Under the pieces are notes generated by a model. The model was given only the letters and a program-made list of their open reading frames with translations. It had not been told where the DNA came from and did no database searches. This document shows positions 44,813 to 54,577 of a DNA stretch of 64,000 nt, in pieces. The stretch's first letter is position 1; the number at the start of each line of letters is the position of its first letter. Position numbers and translations under genes: made by a program. Origin of the DNA: Ornithinibacillus californiensis (GTDB taxonomy: Bacteria; Bacillota; Bacilli; Bacillales; Amphibacillaceae); contig NZ_LDUE01000014.1 of assembly GCF_001038485.1 (NCBI RefSeq), forward strand, positions 1-64,000, read 5' to 3'.

Positions 44813-44878
44813 GTGGCAGATGATTCTTTGTTTTCTTCTTTTCGTTTTATCTTTCCGATTATAAAGATGACCCTATAG
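44813..44878 (+). CDS. Possible 21-residue peptide
   Basis: GTG 44813 lies five bases after AAGGAGG and opens a 21-codon frame, ADDSLFSSFRFIFPIIKMTL. It reads away from the DUF1659 gene. The strong site is the only evidence; no terminator or known family supports it. Confidence 0.25.
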   Translation: MADDSLFSSFRFIFPIIKMTL

Positions 44879-45011
44879 GTGTCGCATACTTCTTTTGCTG
44901 AAATATTACTCTAAAGGGGCTTATTACTTTATGATGGTCAAGATATTAAACTATATTTTTTCATAATGTGACTTCCTTGGTAAAAACTAATAAAAAAGGA
45001 GGGGTCATTTT

Positions 45012-45359
45012 ATGATGGGTTTGATAGTCAAACTTATAGTGTGTCCGCTTACCGTATTTCTTGCTTCTGTAATTTTTCCAAATGTAAATTATACGGTTTT
45101 TTATCAACCTATAATAGTAGGTTTCATACTCGCTATATCCGCTCATATGATGGAAGTGGTTTTATTAAAAGAAGGTAGATTTTGGATTAGCACCATAGTT
45201 GATTTTATTGCCGCAGCATTAATTGTATATGTTGTTTCACTTTTCCAAGATGCAACAGTAACTGTTCTTGGTGCCATTCTTACAGGAATACTTTTAACGA
45301 TAACGGAACTTGTTCAACACCAATGGCTAATTCGAAGTGGTAGAAATCAAAAGACGTAG
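45012..45359 (+). CDS. DUF2512 (YndM-like) membrane protein
   Basis: A 115-residue protein with four membrane helices and the DUF2512 pattern: LIVKLIVCPLTVFLASVIFPNVNY and WISTIVDFIAAALIVYVV. Function unknown, present in many Bacillaceae. AAGGAGGGG precedes the ATG pair. A long hairpin terminator follows. Confidence 0.85.
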   Translation: MMGLIVKLIVCPLTVFLASVIFPNVNYTVFYQPIIVGFILAISAHMMEVVLLKEGRFWISTIVDFIAAALIVYVVSLFQDATVTVLGAILTGILLTITELVQHQWLIRSGRNQKT

Positions 45360-45401
45360 CATATTAAAAACCCACTATTTTTCTTTTTAAAGTTATAGTG
45401 A

Positions 45402-45477
45402 GAAGTGAAAGAAAGCTCGACCAATCTCAGGGATCAATGAATCCGTATCAAAAACCGAGCTTCTTCACTTTCATTTT
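45402..45477 (+). terminator. Long hairpin terminator
   Basis: GAAGTGAAAGAAAGCTCG pairs with CGAGCTTCTTCACTTTC, with a loop of about 36 nt, followed by ATTTTT. Confidence 0.7.
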
Positions 45478-45593
45478 TGAATCAGGTTTAAGTATGTTGG
45501 GGCCATGGAGCTCGTGTAGGAAATTGGAATCGAAATGAATAAGTGAAGATCTTTCAAATTAATAGAGAAAAGAGAGGATAAAACCCGGATATA

Positions 45594-46088
45594 TTATAAT
45601 ATCCCTGTTTGCGGAATAAATCTTTCCTTATCAATATCGACCATAAGAATAGTTGAACTTTGATAACCATTTGCTCCTACAATATAACTTTCCCTATTAA
45701 GAACAAATGAATATACATCTTCACCCACAGGGTAGATATCTAACAAAATATACAACGAAGCAGGCATCTCCTGTAGTTGCTCCTTATTTACCTCTACCTC
45801 ATCTAAGAATTCCTGTTTGGATTTAGATACATATTCCTCAATTTCCTTATTGATCGACGAATTTTTAAATTCCGGGTAATGGATAGCCATAATGTAAGTC
45901 GCCTCGTCTGTTACTTCGGTAATAATATCCACACCAGGGTATGCAGACTGACCCACATCTTTACTACTATCGTCTCCATCATTAGAAGAGTTGCTATCAT
46001 CATACTTTAAGAGAGAATTAGCTAATAGAATAACTCCTATAATACCTAAGATAATTAGAATATAAATGGTTAATTTAGTTGGTCTCAT
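45594..46088 (-). CDS. Truncated PdaC/DUF4163-like membrane-anchored protein
   Basis: A 164-residue protein with an N-terminal signal anchor (about residues 6-24), an Asp/Ser-rich linker and a DUF4163-like outer domain (ATYIMAIHYPEFKNSSINKEIEEYV, SFVLNRESYIVGANGYQ). In PdaC-type peptidoglycan deacetylases this region precedes a DUF3298 part and a NodB catalytic domain, which are absent; the frame stops after IDKERFIPQTGIL. AGAAGGAG before ATG is intact. It may be a shortened sensor or inhibitor form or a decaying gene. Confidence 0.6.
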   Translation of the reverse strand: MRPTKLTIYILIILGIIGVILLANSLLKYDDSNSSNDGDDSSKDVGQSAYPGVDIITEVTDEATYIMAIHYPEFKNSSINKEIEEYVSKSKQEFLDEVEVNKEQLQEMPASLYILLDIYPVGEDVYSFVLNRESYIVGANGYQSSTILMVDIDKERFIPQTGIL

Positions 46089-46171
46089 AACTGTTACTCC
46101 TTCTAGAGTTTTCTTGATGCTATGATAATAATATACCCGAAATGGAACATTTGCATAAGATTGTTTAAAGA

Positions 46172-46228
46172 TGCCTGTCCCTCACCGATATATGTCGAAT
46201 GTCGAAAAAATTCAGGAAGGGACAGGCA
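46172..46228. repeat. GGGACAGG-type hairpin repeat
   Basis: TGCCTGTCCCT at 46172-46182 and AGGGACAGGCA at 46218-46228 are perfect 11-bp inverted repeats enclosing 35 bases. It lies in the promoter gap between two divergent genes, so it is not placed as a terminator. Confidence 0.65.
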
Positions 46229-46339
46229 AGTTACAAAAAAATGTATATCCAGGTCCTAATACTATTTACCTATCTACCCTTTTAGTGTATAAATATTATA
46301 ATAGAACCTTTTATACATAAGCTCTAAAGGGAGGGAAAT

Positions 46340-47245
46340 ATGGATATATTAAAAGGCGATCATACTAATAAAATTATGATGAAAAACACAGAAGTTTCAT
46401 TAGTTGCCTCCGGTGATGGGACAGAAGTTATTCATCACAAATTATATAAAGGCTCTAGATGGGCAATGGTACCTGAAGATGCTTGGACAGCACTAGAGCA
46501 TATTACAATATTATCCGGCGAACTAATCTATAATTCACCAAGTGGAGAAACTTTATTATTGCCAGGCGACTCTGTTAGTGCATGCCCCGTAGATGAACAT
46601 GCCATATTTTTAGCAAAAACAGAAGTTGAATTTTTATATGTTACCTCTCAACCACAATTCCACTACTATAGTAATGCAGTAAAAGATATGATGGAACTTG
46701 CCATTCAGGTAGAACAAAAGGATGGGTATACAGCTGAACATTGCGATAGAATCAAAGAATTTGCAATGATGGTTGGCGAAAAAATGGGATTAGCCTCTGA
46801 TGAAAAATATATCTTAAATTTAGCTGCTTTCCTTCATGACATTGGAAAGGTTAAAGTACCTCGTGAGATCTTAAACAAACCAGGTAAACTGACTGATAGT
46901 GAATTTGAATTAATGAAAAAACATACTACATGGGGAAAAGAAACCTTAGAGAAAACTGGATTAGTAGATTTAATTAAAGCTGGTGAAATTATAGAACAAC
47001 ACCATGAAAGATATGATGGTAAAGGATATCCTTCTCATTTAAAGGCAGATGAAATCCGAATTGAAGCAGCTATAATCACTGTCGTTGATGCTTTTGATGC
47101 AATGACTACTGATCGAGTATATCGAAAAGGAATGGATATTGACGATGCATTCGCTGAATTAAATGCATGTAAAGGGACCATGTTCCACCCAAAAGTAGTA
47201 GATACTTTTATTTCATTAAGAAGTAAAGTAGAAGAAAGGAGGTGA
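46340..47245 (+). CDS. Cupin-HD-GYP c-di-GMP phosphodiesterase
   Basis: A 301-residue protein. A cupin-like N-terminal domain (about 15-105, with ALEHITILSGELIY and LLLPGDSVSACP) precedes an HD-GYP domain. HDIGK is at 166-170 and HHERYDGKGYP at 221-231, so metal and GYP residues are intact and c-di-GMP hydrolysis is expected. The cupin may sense a small ligand or metal. AAGGGAGGG precedes ATG. A secreted 95-residue protein gene begins four bases after its stop. Confidence 0.88.
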   Translation: MDILKGDHTNKIMMKNTEVSLVASGDGTEVIHHKLYKGSRWAMVPEDAWTALEHITILSGELIYNSPSGETLLLPGDSVSACPVDEHAIFLAKTEVEFLYVTSQPQFHYYSNAVKDMMELAIQVEQKDGYTAEHCDRIKEFAMMVGEKMGLASDEKYILNLAAFLHDIGKVKVPREILNKPGKLTDSEFELMKKHTTWGKETLEKTGLVDLIKAGEIIEQHHERYDGKGYPSHLKADEIRIEAAIITVVDAFDAMTTDRVYRKGMDIDDAFAELNACKGTMFHPKVVDTFISLRSKVEERR

Positions 47246-47249
47246 TTCC

Positions 47250-47537
47250 ATGAAAAAACTAGTAATCATTCTTACACTTACATTATTATTTTTCTCCATG
47301 AACGCAGGCATAGTAGGTGCAGAACATGTAAAAGAGGCGGACAAGAAAATTTCGCTTAATACAGGGCTGAATTTATCTATTCCGTTTAAAACAGCTAAAC
47401 TAACTTATAATCTACAAGAAGGTATACATAATAGATTAACAGGACTAACAGGATTAGAAGTAGATCATTTTTATATCTGGGTTGAACTGGATGGACAAGA
47501 TGTTTTAGCTGTAGACCCCGCCAGAGTCATGTATTAG
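47250..47537 (+). CDS. Small secreted protein downstream of HD-GYP
   Basis: A 95-residue protein with a signal peptide (MKKLVIILTLTLLFFSM..., probable cleavage after VGA at about residue 24) and a 70-residue mature part with VDHFYIWVELDGQDVLAVDP. I do not recognise it. AAAGGAGGTGA overlaps the HD-GYP stop, so the two are translated together. A link between an exported protein and c-di-GMP breakdown is only suggested by position. Confidence 0.65.
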   Translation: MKKLVIILTLTLLFFSMNAGIVGAEHVKEADKKISLNTGLNLSIPFKTAKLTYNLQEGIHNRLTGLTGLEVDHFYIWVELDGQDVLAVDPARVMY

Positions 47538-47669
47538 GAGTCACAATGACGGTTCTAATTTCCATATCTTTGAAGCTTGAACCGTATACTTGATTTTGTA
47601 TTACAAGGTCTTAATAGTATCTAAAATGGTAGATAAATCTCCTGAACCACAAGTTAATCACTAATGATA

Positions 47670-47727
47670 AAAAGGGGCAGTTCTCCTGGTTCACGATTGT
47701 AGGTGAAGGATGGGAACTGCCCCTTTT
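47670..47727. terminator. Bidirectional terminator
   Basis: AAAAGGGGCAGTTC pairs with GAACTGCCCCTTTT around a 30-nt loop. It ends both the secreted-protein gene and the convergent surface operon. Confidence 0.88.
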
Positions 47728-47797
47728 ATTTGGTGTAGACTTGCGACAATCTATTGAACAACGAATCGAGGTTTTAGAATACGTTTTTTTTGAACCA

Positions 47798-49210
47798 TCA
47801 TGCACGAGAACCATTATTATGTTTCCACCGTTTAATGGAGCCCCAGCTGTTACGTTTCTTTTTGTACCCAATAAAAGACGTGACTCGTACAAATGATAGA
47901 AAGTAGCGAAAGATAGTATTTTCTAATACAACAAAAAGAATCGCTTTTATCATATCTATAATATTCAACTTTATACCTTGAAAATAGACCCGTTGGAAAA
48001 ATGCGGTTAAGGATAATAAAATGCCGTAACCTATGTATATTAAAAATAAATTAATCATAAATGGGACATTCAGTATATTAAATTGTAAGGATAGTAGAAT
48101 GGTAAAGATACCAAAGACTTCGATGAACGGCCCTAGTAATTCAAACACCCAATAATACAAATATGAAATAAAGCCCACAGGTTTATAGCGAAAACGCAGG
48201 AGCATCTCTGGATAACCAATTAACGATTGAAATAATCCGATATGCCAGCGCCTTCTTTGTTTAACAATATCACGAAGCGTCTCTGGGGCTTGACTCCAAC
48301 AAACCGCTTCTGGTTGATAACGAATCTTATAGGAACCTTTACTATTCAACATAAAGGAATGAAGTCGCATCACAAGCTCCATATCTTCCCCAATTGTATC
48401 CGTTTTATACCCACCGGCAGCAATCACAATATCTTTTTTGTATAAACCAAAAGCACCTGAAATAATCAAGTTCCCACTAAATTGATCAAGTAAAATGCGT
48501 GACGCTAGAAAGGAACGGTCATATTCCATCACTTGCATGCCGACAATGGGCTGCCAAGGTATCCGATATTTACGCACGTACCCGGCCTTCAATTCAACAC
48601 ATTGTGACACTTGAACCATTCCACCAACAGCAATAACTTGTTCATCCGCAAACACAGGCTGGATGATTTTTTCTAATGCATTGCTTTGCAGAAGTGAGTC
48701 GGCATCTAAGGTAACAAAATAAGGATATTGGGATGCATTTATGCCCATATTTAACGCATCACCTTTTCCTCCTCTTGCCTTTCGAATCAACGTTAAATTA
48801 ACATTGTTCATCATAGCTTCATAGATTGCCTCTTCCTCTTCACAAGGAAGTCTACGATGAATCGGGCTACTTGTTGATTGAAAAGGAAAGGCTTCCATTA
48901 ATCGTTCGATTGTCTCGTCTGTTGAACCGTCATCAATAATAATAACCTCATATAAGTTATAGTCTAAGTGCAGTAATCGTCTGACGTTCTCAACAATGGT
49001 TACTTCTTCATTAAAAGCAGGCATTAAAATAGATATTGGCATATAATAGTCATGTTTTATTTCATTACTTAACCTCATCATCCGATCCTTTTCATAAGTT
49101 CGGATAGCACCAAATAACACCGAGAAAAACAAAAAGGTAGTATACATGATCATATACCCAACAAAGAAAAGGGCTATGATTTCCATTAATCTCTCAATTA
49201 ATAGGTTCAT
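47798..49210 (-). CDS. Processive family 2 glycosyltransferase
   Basis: A 470-residue membrane enzyme: one N-terminal helix, a GT2 domain (about 45-320) and three to four C-terminal helices. PISILMPAFNEEVTIVENVRR, VTLDADS (DxD), GEDMELVMRLH (catalytic Asp) and QRRRW (QxxRW) are all intact, as in cellulose, hyaluronan and PNAG synthases. It should polymerise a nucleotide sugar and pass the chain through the membrane. Its start overlaps the HEAT gene stop as ATGA. It is last in the operon. Confidence 0.9.
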   Translation of the reverse strand: MNLLIERLMEIIALFFVGYMIMYTTFLFFSVLFGAIRTYEKDRMMRLSNEIKHDYYMPISILMPAFNEEVTIVENVRRLLHLDYNLYEVIIIDDGSTDETIERLMEAFPFQSTSSPIHRRLPCEEEEAIYEAMMNNVNLTLIRKARGGKGDALNMGINASQYPYFVTLDADSLLQSNALEKIIQPVFADEQVIAVGGMVQVSQCVELKAGYVRKYRIPWQPIVGMQVMEYDRSFLASRILLDQFSGNLIISGAFGLYKKDIVIAAGGYKTDTIGEDMELVMRLHSFMLNSKGSYKIRYQPEAVCWSQAPETLRDIVKQRRRWHIGLFQSLIGYPEMLLRFRYKPVGFISYLYYWVFELLGPFIEVFGIFTILLSLQFNILNVPFMINLFLIYIGYGILLSLTAFFQRVYFQGIKLNIIDMIKAILFVVLENTIFRYFLSFVRVTSFIGYKKKRNSWGSIKRWKHNNGSRA

Positions 49211-50286
49211 CGGTTCACTCCCCCTTCTACGGAAAGATGGTAATGAGGAACCTCTTCCAAATCGTTAACGCGGCTTACTAAAACGTCTGAATCGTCGAGA
49301 TTAGAAACGTTCATTGCTAACAATGACTGACTGGCATTACGTCGTACATACCAATCGTCATCTGTCAGTGCTTCATTTAAAGTGGCAATAACCTTTTCAG
49401 AAGGATACTCACTTAACACATTGACTGCCACAATTCTGATGGGGGGATTAATATCTGATGCCATAGATACTAATAAGGGCTCCACTCTTACATCGTGATG
49501 TTTTTTAAAATAACGCATTAGCCGTGTTTTAATCTCTAGATCTACCTGTTTCTCTTGTAACATGCGATAAAAAGTATCTTTATAGCGATCACTCCGATAC
49601 GTGATAAAACCAATCAAGCCTAAAACAATGGAAAGATGAAATGTCTTGCTCTCTTTCCATAATGTGTCTATCAACGTCTCATAGTCGTAGGGATACTTTA
49701 GCAATCCGTCTTGGATGAGTTTAGCATGATGAAACAGATTATTTTCTGTTAAGTAATGAAATGCTTTGCTAATCAACTTCGGATCAGGTTGTTGATACAT
49801 CGCCAATAATACATTTTGTCGAAGATATATTGTCGCGTCATCCATATAGGAAAAAAGTGTACGAAAAATAAACGGATCACGCCAATTATCCTTGGCATAC
49901 GTTGCGATAAAATAGGCAAGATACGCCCGTATCATTTGATCATGAAATCGATAATGGATTACTAATTCAAGTATGACGGGTTCTAGTTGTTTTAAATAAA
50001 GCGTATTTGTGGTAGTGTCTCCCTTTTCTAATTGATTCAACGCTTTCTCAAAAGCAATTAATTGATTGGTTTTCTTGAGCCGCTTACTAAGTAAGTTGCG
50101 ATGATTACGATCAATATAACCACTGTCCCGAACTAACCGATGTTGATCCGAAATCATACTGGTAAATTTCCGGATATGGTGTGCTTCACGAAAGTCATAG
50201 TACGATTGATAGAAAATATAACTAATCGTATAGAAGAGAATCAACAAGCAAATGATAAAATAGACAATAATGATTATCATATACAT
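49207..50286 (-). CDS. Membrane-anchored HEAT-repeat protein
   Basis: A 359-residue protein with one N-terminal helix (YMIIIIVYFIICLLILFYTI) and an all-helical cytosolic body. HEAT units are clear near the C-terminus: NPPIRIVAVNVLSEYPSEKV and DDDWYVRRNASQSLLAM. Such scaffolds hold protein partners. ATG 50286 comes three bases after the previous stop with AGAGG ahead; a longer start at 50307 overlaps the upstream gene. Coupled to the GT2 gene, it is a likely synthase partner. Confidence 0.75.
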   Translation of the reverse strand: MYMIIIIVYFIICLLILFYTISYIFYQSYYDFREAHHIRKFTSMISDQHRLVRDSGYIDRNHRNLLSKRLKKTNQLIAFEKALNQLEKGDTTTNTLYLKQLEPVILELVIHYRFHDQMIRAYLAYFIATYAKDNWRDPFIFRTLFSYMDDATIYLRQNVLLAMYQQPDPKLISKAFHYLTENNLFHHAKLIQDGLLKYPYDYETLIDTLWKESKTFHLSIVLGLIGFITYRSDRYKDTFYRMLQEKQVDLEIKTRLMRYFKKHHDVRVEPLLVSMASDINPPIRIVAVNVLSEYPSEKVIATLNEALTDDDWYVRRNASQSLLAMNVSNLDDSDVLVSRVNDLEEVPHYHLSVEGGVNR

Positions 50287-50288
50287 TG

Positions 50289-52361
50289 CTAATCCTCTCC
50301 TCTCCAATACGCTTTAACCTTTTCATAAGATGGTTTCACATATTCTTTAACACGATTTAATGACTCCAGCTGTTGTATTGGAATTTCCACACTTTGTGAT
50401 GGTCTGTTTTCATCGCGGACAAGACTCACATAAAAAGCGTCTATTTTAAGAGGTACGACCCCATAATGCTGGTAATAATCATCATGTATCGTAAATTTCA
50501 AAGGATCATATACATGAAGCAATTGATATGGCAATCGAATCTCCAAACGCCCATCTTCAATCGCAACATCCGCTTCTTTTACATTTTTTCCATTTAACAT
50601 CCTCAATGGATTCATCTCTGCAAACGTATAGTGATAGACTTTTGTTTCTTGCTCTATTTCCTCTTTTGTTAAGACCTTTTTTTCTTTTTGCAAGTACTTA
50701 ACAACTTCAAATGTATTCGAACTTTGCTCTGGATAAGACACATATGGATTTTCACCAGTTACTAGTTCTAAAAAATTTTGTCTCACACTTTGATAACGAT
50801 CTTGGACATAGACGAGTGCACCCTCTTCAGGGCTCACTTCAATTAAAAACTCAACTTCCCGATCAAATGTTGTAGCTACAGTATCTGGTGTTTGACTTCC
50901 TAACTCAGGATGTAAATCCAATCCTAAATAAAATGGTTTCTCAACAGTAATACTTGGATCCTCTATCCAAAAATATAAATACGCATGATCTCGAGTCATC
51001 GTTACCTTTGTCGCTCCATCTTGATAATTAACAGGTACATCCTGCCAATCGTCACTTTTGCCATCTACCTTCATTAGCACATCATCACGATAAGGTTTAA
51101 ATCCAAGTAACCCAAAGTGTTGTGTCCATGTCAGAGGGTCATGCCATTTGCTAACTTGCTGAAGATCCACCGCATACGATGTTTCAATTACACGGCGATC
51201 CCACACATCTTGCCAAGAACGGATGATTGCTCCGTTAAATCCGTTTGTATTAAAGCTTTTCAGATCGTCTATAATCTCACTTTCTTGTTGTCCTGTGTGA
51301 TTAAGGTAACTAGCACTTGGATAGCCAAAACTACTGATTACAACAGGTACATCGTGCGTCTGTTGTATCAAGTCAAGATAGCTTGAGGCATTCGGATACT
51401 GTGCAATTTCTTCATCCTCAATCATTGTCAAAATCGGATCTGTCTGATCTTCATATGCGTAACTAGCAAACAAACCTGATTTCATTTTCTTTGTTGGATT
51501 GATATGATCGATCAAAAAAGTATTATATTTACCAAACTGTAAAGCATACTCTTCTTTATATTGAAAAGGATCCATGATAAATGAGCTGTTAACTGATACA
51601 AGATGTTGGCTATCGTATTTCTCTGATTCGTAACTCACGATATACTCTATCGTTTTAGCCATCATTACTTCAAACGCCGTCGCCTCTTGTGATGTTGTTA
51701 CATAGTCCCCAATAAAGTCTTCCTCTGTATTTAACGTTTGGTTGATATAGGCAACCATATCTTGATTCCAATGATCTCCAATTAAAAAACCTATCACCCA
51801 TTGGGATATATCATGGCGATAAATTCCAGTGCCTTGATGATCATTAACAAGCATCACCTTTCTACCATGAATAATATCAACGAGCTCTCTTCCGTCTTTT
51901 CTTAATGTTTGATAGAATGGTAGATTTTCCTTCACTTTATTTGTTTTCCACTCATCTGTAGCGGCACGCATGCCTTGAAGCAGATAAAGCGGGTTTTCAC
52001 GATCCTTATTATATTGATAAAAGGCATTATAAAATTGGTCATCTAATATGGTTGAAACACGAATCGTATTTGCTCCCATTTCTTGAATCATATTAAACCA
52101 TCGCAGCCACGTTTGCTCATCAACGGTAAAGTCGGTTCCTCTCTTCGGACCATATGCGCCATCTACTTCAACCCCTTTGATGATAAAAGGGGTAACATCT
52201 TCACCATTCTTGTGGTAGATTGTGTCGTTTTCAATATAGAAAGGGGTTGAAACCGTGGCATGATTATCGAAGTTAATGTAATAGCCTTCTACGTAATAAA
52301 GATAATATCCCGCCACAATACTCAATAATAAAGCTACCATGGTGATTAAAAACCGCTTCAT
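50289..52361 (-). CDS. Large membrane-anchored glycosidase-like protein
   Basis: A 690-residue exported protein with a signal anchor (about 5-25). Residues about 50-400 look like a GH2/GH5-type TIM barrel: PFIIKGVEVDGAYGPKR, MIQEMGANTIRVSTILDDQFY, VIGFLIGDHWN and VPVVISSFGYPS. After it come a beta-rich part (KVDGKSDDWQDVPVNYQDG) and a C-terminal tail. The catalytic Glu pair could not be assigned, so it may bind or trim glycan. GGTGGGG precedes ATG. Confidence 0.7.
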   Translation of the reverse strand: MKRFLITMVALLLSIVAGYYLYYVEGYYINFDNHATVSTPFYIENDTIYHKNGEDVTPFIIKGVEVDGAYGPKRGTDFTVDEQTWLRWFNMIQEMGANTIRVSTILDDQFYNAFYQYNKDRENPLYLLQGMRAATDEWKTNKVKENLPFYQTLRKDGRELVDIIHGRKVMLVNDHQGTGIYRHDISQWVIGFLIGDHWNQDMVAYINQTLNTEEDFIGDYVTTSQEATAFEVMMAKTIEYIVSYESEKYDSQHLVSVNSSFIMDPFQYKEEYALQFGKYNTFLIDHINPTKKMKSGLFASYAYEDQTDPILTMIEDEEIAQYPNASSYLDLIQQTHDVPVVISSFGYPSASYLNHTGQQESEIIDDLKSFNTNGFNGAIIRSWQDVWDRRVIETSYAVDLQQVSKWHDPLTWTQHFGLLGFKPYRDDVLMKVDGKSDDWQDVPVNYQDGATKVTMTRDHAYLYFWIEDPSITVEKPFYLGLDLHPELGSQTPDTVATTFDREVEFLIEVSPEEGALVYVQDRYQSVRQNFLELVTGENPYVSYPEQSSNTFEVVKYLQKEKKVLTKEEIEQETKVYHYTFAEMNPLRMLNGKNVKEADVAIEDGRLEIRLPYQLLHVYDPLKFTIHDDYYQHYGVVPLKIDAFYVSLVRDENRPSQSVEIPIQQLESLNRVKEYVKPSYEKVKAYWRGED

Positions 52362-52441
52362 CTCACCCCACCTTTCGTTTCAATTTCAATTATACCTGAT
52401 CAATGCTAACACCCAATCGTAACTAAACATTCAATCATTCT

Positions 52442-53884
52442 TCATTTAATGGACTCATGACTATGACGAGATGGATGGTCATACTGATGGAGCGTTTCGA
52501 TATAGTCATCAAGCCATTCCGCACGTTTCTCAAGATACTGCTTTAGTTGCTGGATCGCTTCATGGTAACTAGTAACATTACGTTCAATCGGCTGAAGATA
52601 ATTATCGGTATCATACTGCGTTAAATCATACATATCACTCCAACGCTCATTATTACGTGTAATTGAGTCGCCCAAAAAATTGACCGTTTCATCAATATAT
52701 TGATGAAGACGTTGAGTCTTTAATTTTGTCTTGCGCAACTCATAATAACGTTGGATTAAGCCGTCAACAAAATCATCATCCTTTAAGAGCTGTTCGTAAA
52801 AAATGCTTTGCGTCATTGAAAAACCTGTCTCATCAAATGTGGTTGATTGATAGTTATTTAATGAATTGTTAAAATCCCAAACAACTGGTGTTAATTTACC
52901 TCTCATATCACGATAAAAGTAAGTGGAATAACGCCCTGCATCAACATTACGAAAGAGTTCATTTAATATAAAATAATCATAGAAAGCTTGTACATCTAGC
53001 AGGTCCTGATAGTGATCATCTTCTTGGCCATACGGAATTTGATAAATGGAATGAGCAATATAAGAAAAGTCACGTTCAACATATTGCTGCCTTTCCTCCG
53101 TATACTTTCTCCCGGTTGGATATATTAACTCCGTACCTGAAGGATAGGATTTATCTGTATATCTTAAAAATTCATTCAAACTAAAATTCATTTTATTAAG
53201 ACGATCGACTACTACGATGTAACTCGTTTGCCGACTATTGTTTTCAGGAGTTGTAAGCGAAACGCGTCCATCTCCTTTTGTTACCTTTTCCATTAACAGA
53301 TACAGTCCTTCATAGTTTTCATCGATAAACACTTCGACAAATCGTACATCTGGTGCATAAGGCATAATTTCGCCCGCAACATTCATCGCCAAGTAATTAC
53401 GTATTAGACTACGATCTAAATAAGGTCCATGAAGCGCCCAATTATTATCCGCCTCCATCCCAAGTAAAGAGACAGCTTTTTCATTTTTGTTCTGATCAAT
53501 AAATCCCAGAGAATACGACTTTTTTCTAAATAACCGGGAAGAGTTTCCGCGGTAATGTATCGTTGAGACCAGTGTTAATGGTGCTGATTCATCTTGGTAA
53601 AGTTTAAAAGTGGTTTCAATTTCACTTTCACCGTCTTCCGTTAATTGATAAGCATCTGTCCCTATGATCCGTTCACCTGGAATCTGCTGTCCTGCTGTAT
53701 CAATCTGAATGACAGGTAAATGTGTCTTAATATCTGAAATTTCAAGTTCTATCTGAACCTCTGAATTCCATTCTTCGTGTTGATGATAGCGTTTTTTAAA
53801 GTCGGCTTTGTCAGTTACTGTTACGACCAAAACAAAACCAATCATGCCAAAGATAGTTAAAATAAAAAGCAACCGTCCTTTCAT
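52442..53884 (-). CDS. CotH-family protein kinase
   Basis: A 480-residue protein with an N-terminal membrane anchor, so the kinase domain faces outward. CotH hallmarks are present: IHYRGNSSRLFRKKSY, VFIDENYEGLYLLMEKV, LNELFRNVDAGRYSTYFY and PVVWDFNNSL, the last carrying the metal-binding Asp of the atypical kinase fold. CotH of B. subtilis phosphorylates coat proteins CotB and CotG; here the neighbours point to a surface or polysaccharide role. It starts three bases after the DUF4956 gene. Confidence 0.85.
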   Translation of the reverse strand: MKGRLLFILTIFGMIGFVLVVTVTDKADFKKRYHQHEEWNSEVQIELEISDIKTHLPVIQIDTAGQQIPGERIIGTDAYQLTEDGESEIETTFKLYQDESAPLTLVSTIHYRGNSSRLFRKKSYSLGFIDQNKNEKAVSLLGMEADNNWALHGPYLDRSLIRNYLAMNVAGEIMPYAPDVRFVEVFIDENYEGLYLLMEKVTKGDGRVSLTTPENNSRQTSYIVVVDRLNKMNFSLNEFLRYTDKSYPSGTELIYPTGRKYTEERQQYVERDFSYIAHSIYQIPYGQEDDHYQDLLDVQAFYDYFILNELFRNVDAGRYSTYFYRDMRGKLTPVVWDFNNSLNNYQSTTFDETGFSMTQSIFYEQLLKDDDFVDGLIQRYYELRKTKLKTQRLHQYIDETVNFLGDSITRNNERWSDMYDLTQYDTDNYLQPIERNVTSYHEAIQQLKQYLEKRAEWLDDYIETLHQYDHPSRHSHESIK

Positions 53885-53887
53885 CGT

Positions 53888-54565
53888 CTATCCACTAATT
53901 TCATCGCTTTGTGTAACAATATTGACATAATCAATACCTCCTACTAGATAGAGGGCCTCCGTAATGGTTTGATCTTTTTTCTCTCCTATTTCATAAGCTT
54001 TTCGCGATAACTCATAAATCCATTCAATGCTTTCTTCTGTTGTGTTTTTCACCCTTAATAACGCCCGCTTATTAAAATGTTGAAAAACCGTACTTTCGAT
54101 ATCCATCTCGATTGTCCGCTTGGCTTTAATGACTATGATTAACCGTTGATTATTAGATACTCGACCTAGGAATAATAAAATAATAAATACAACAATCGTA
54201 CCTACTGTAGCGACAAGGTAAAACCCCGCACCACAACCAATTCCAGCGATAATCGTCCAGAAAATATATGTTGTATCCCGAGAATCTTTAATCGCAGTAC
54301 GAAAACGCACAATTGACAAGGCCCCGACCATCCCAAGTGATAATGCAATATTATTACCAATAACCATCATGACCGTTGCGGTTAAAATCGTTAGTGTAAT
54401 AAGTGATACATTAAATTTGCGACTATAAGCAGTGCCAACATGGGTATACCAATAAGAAATAAAGATGGCAAAAGCAATGACAGTAGCTGCTAAGAGATTG
54501 GTTAAAATATCAGGCAACGTCAGGTTAGGTGATTGTTCAGATAGTTGATTTAATAACTCACGCAT
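53888..54565 (-). CDS. DUF4956 membrane protein
   Basis: A 225-residue protein with four to five membrane helices up to about residue 140 and a soluble C-terminal domain. LSLGMVGALSIVRFRTAIKD and RDTTYIFWTIIAGIGCGAG are the DUF4956 signature. Members are regularly encoded with VTC-domain and CotH proteins, as here. The function is not known; the soluble end resembles a small ferredoxin-like regulatory fold. Confidence 0.85.
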   Translation of the reverse strand: MRELLNQLSEQSPNLTLPDILTNLLAATVIAFAIFISYWYTHVGTAYSRKFNVSLITLTILTATVMMVIGNNIALSLGMVGALSIVRFRTAIKDSRDTTYIFWTIIAGIGCGAGFYLVATVGTIVVFIILLFLGRVSNNQRLIIVIKAKRTIEMDIESTVFQHFNKRALLRVKNTTEESIEWIYELSRKAYEIGEKKDQTITEALYLVGGIDYVNIVTQSDEISG

Positions 54566-54577
54566 CGTATATCCCCC

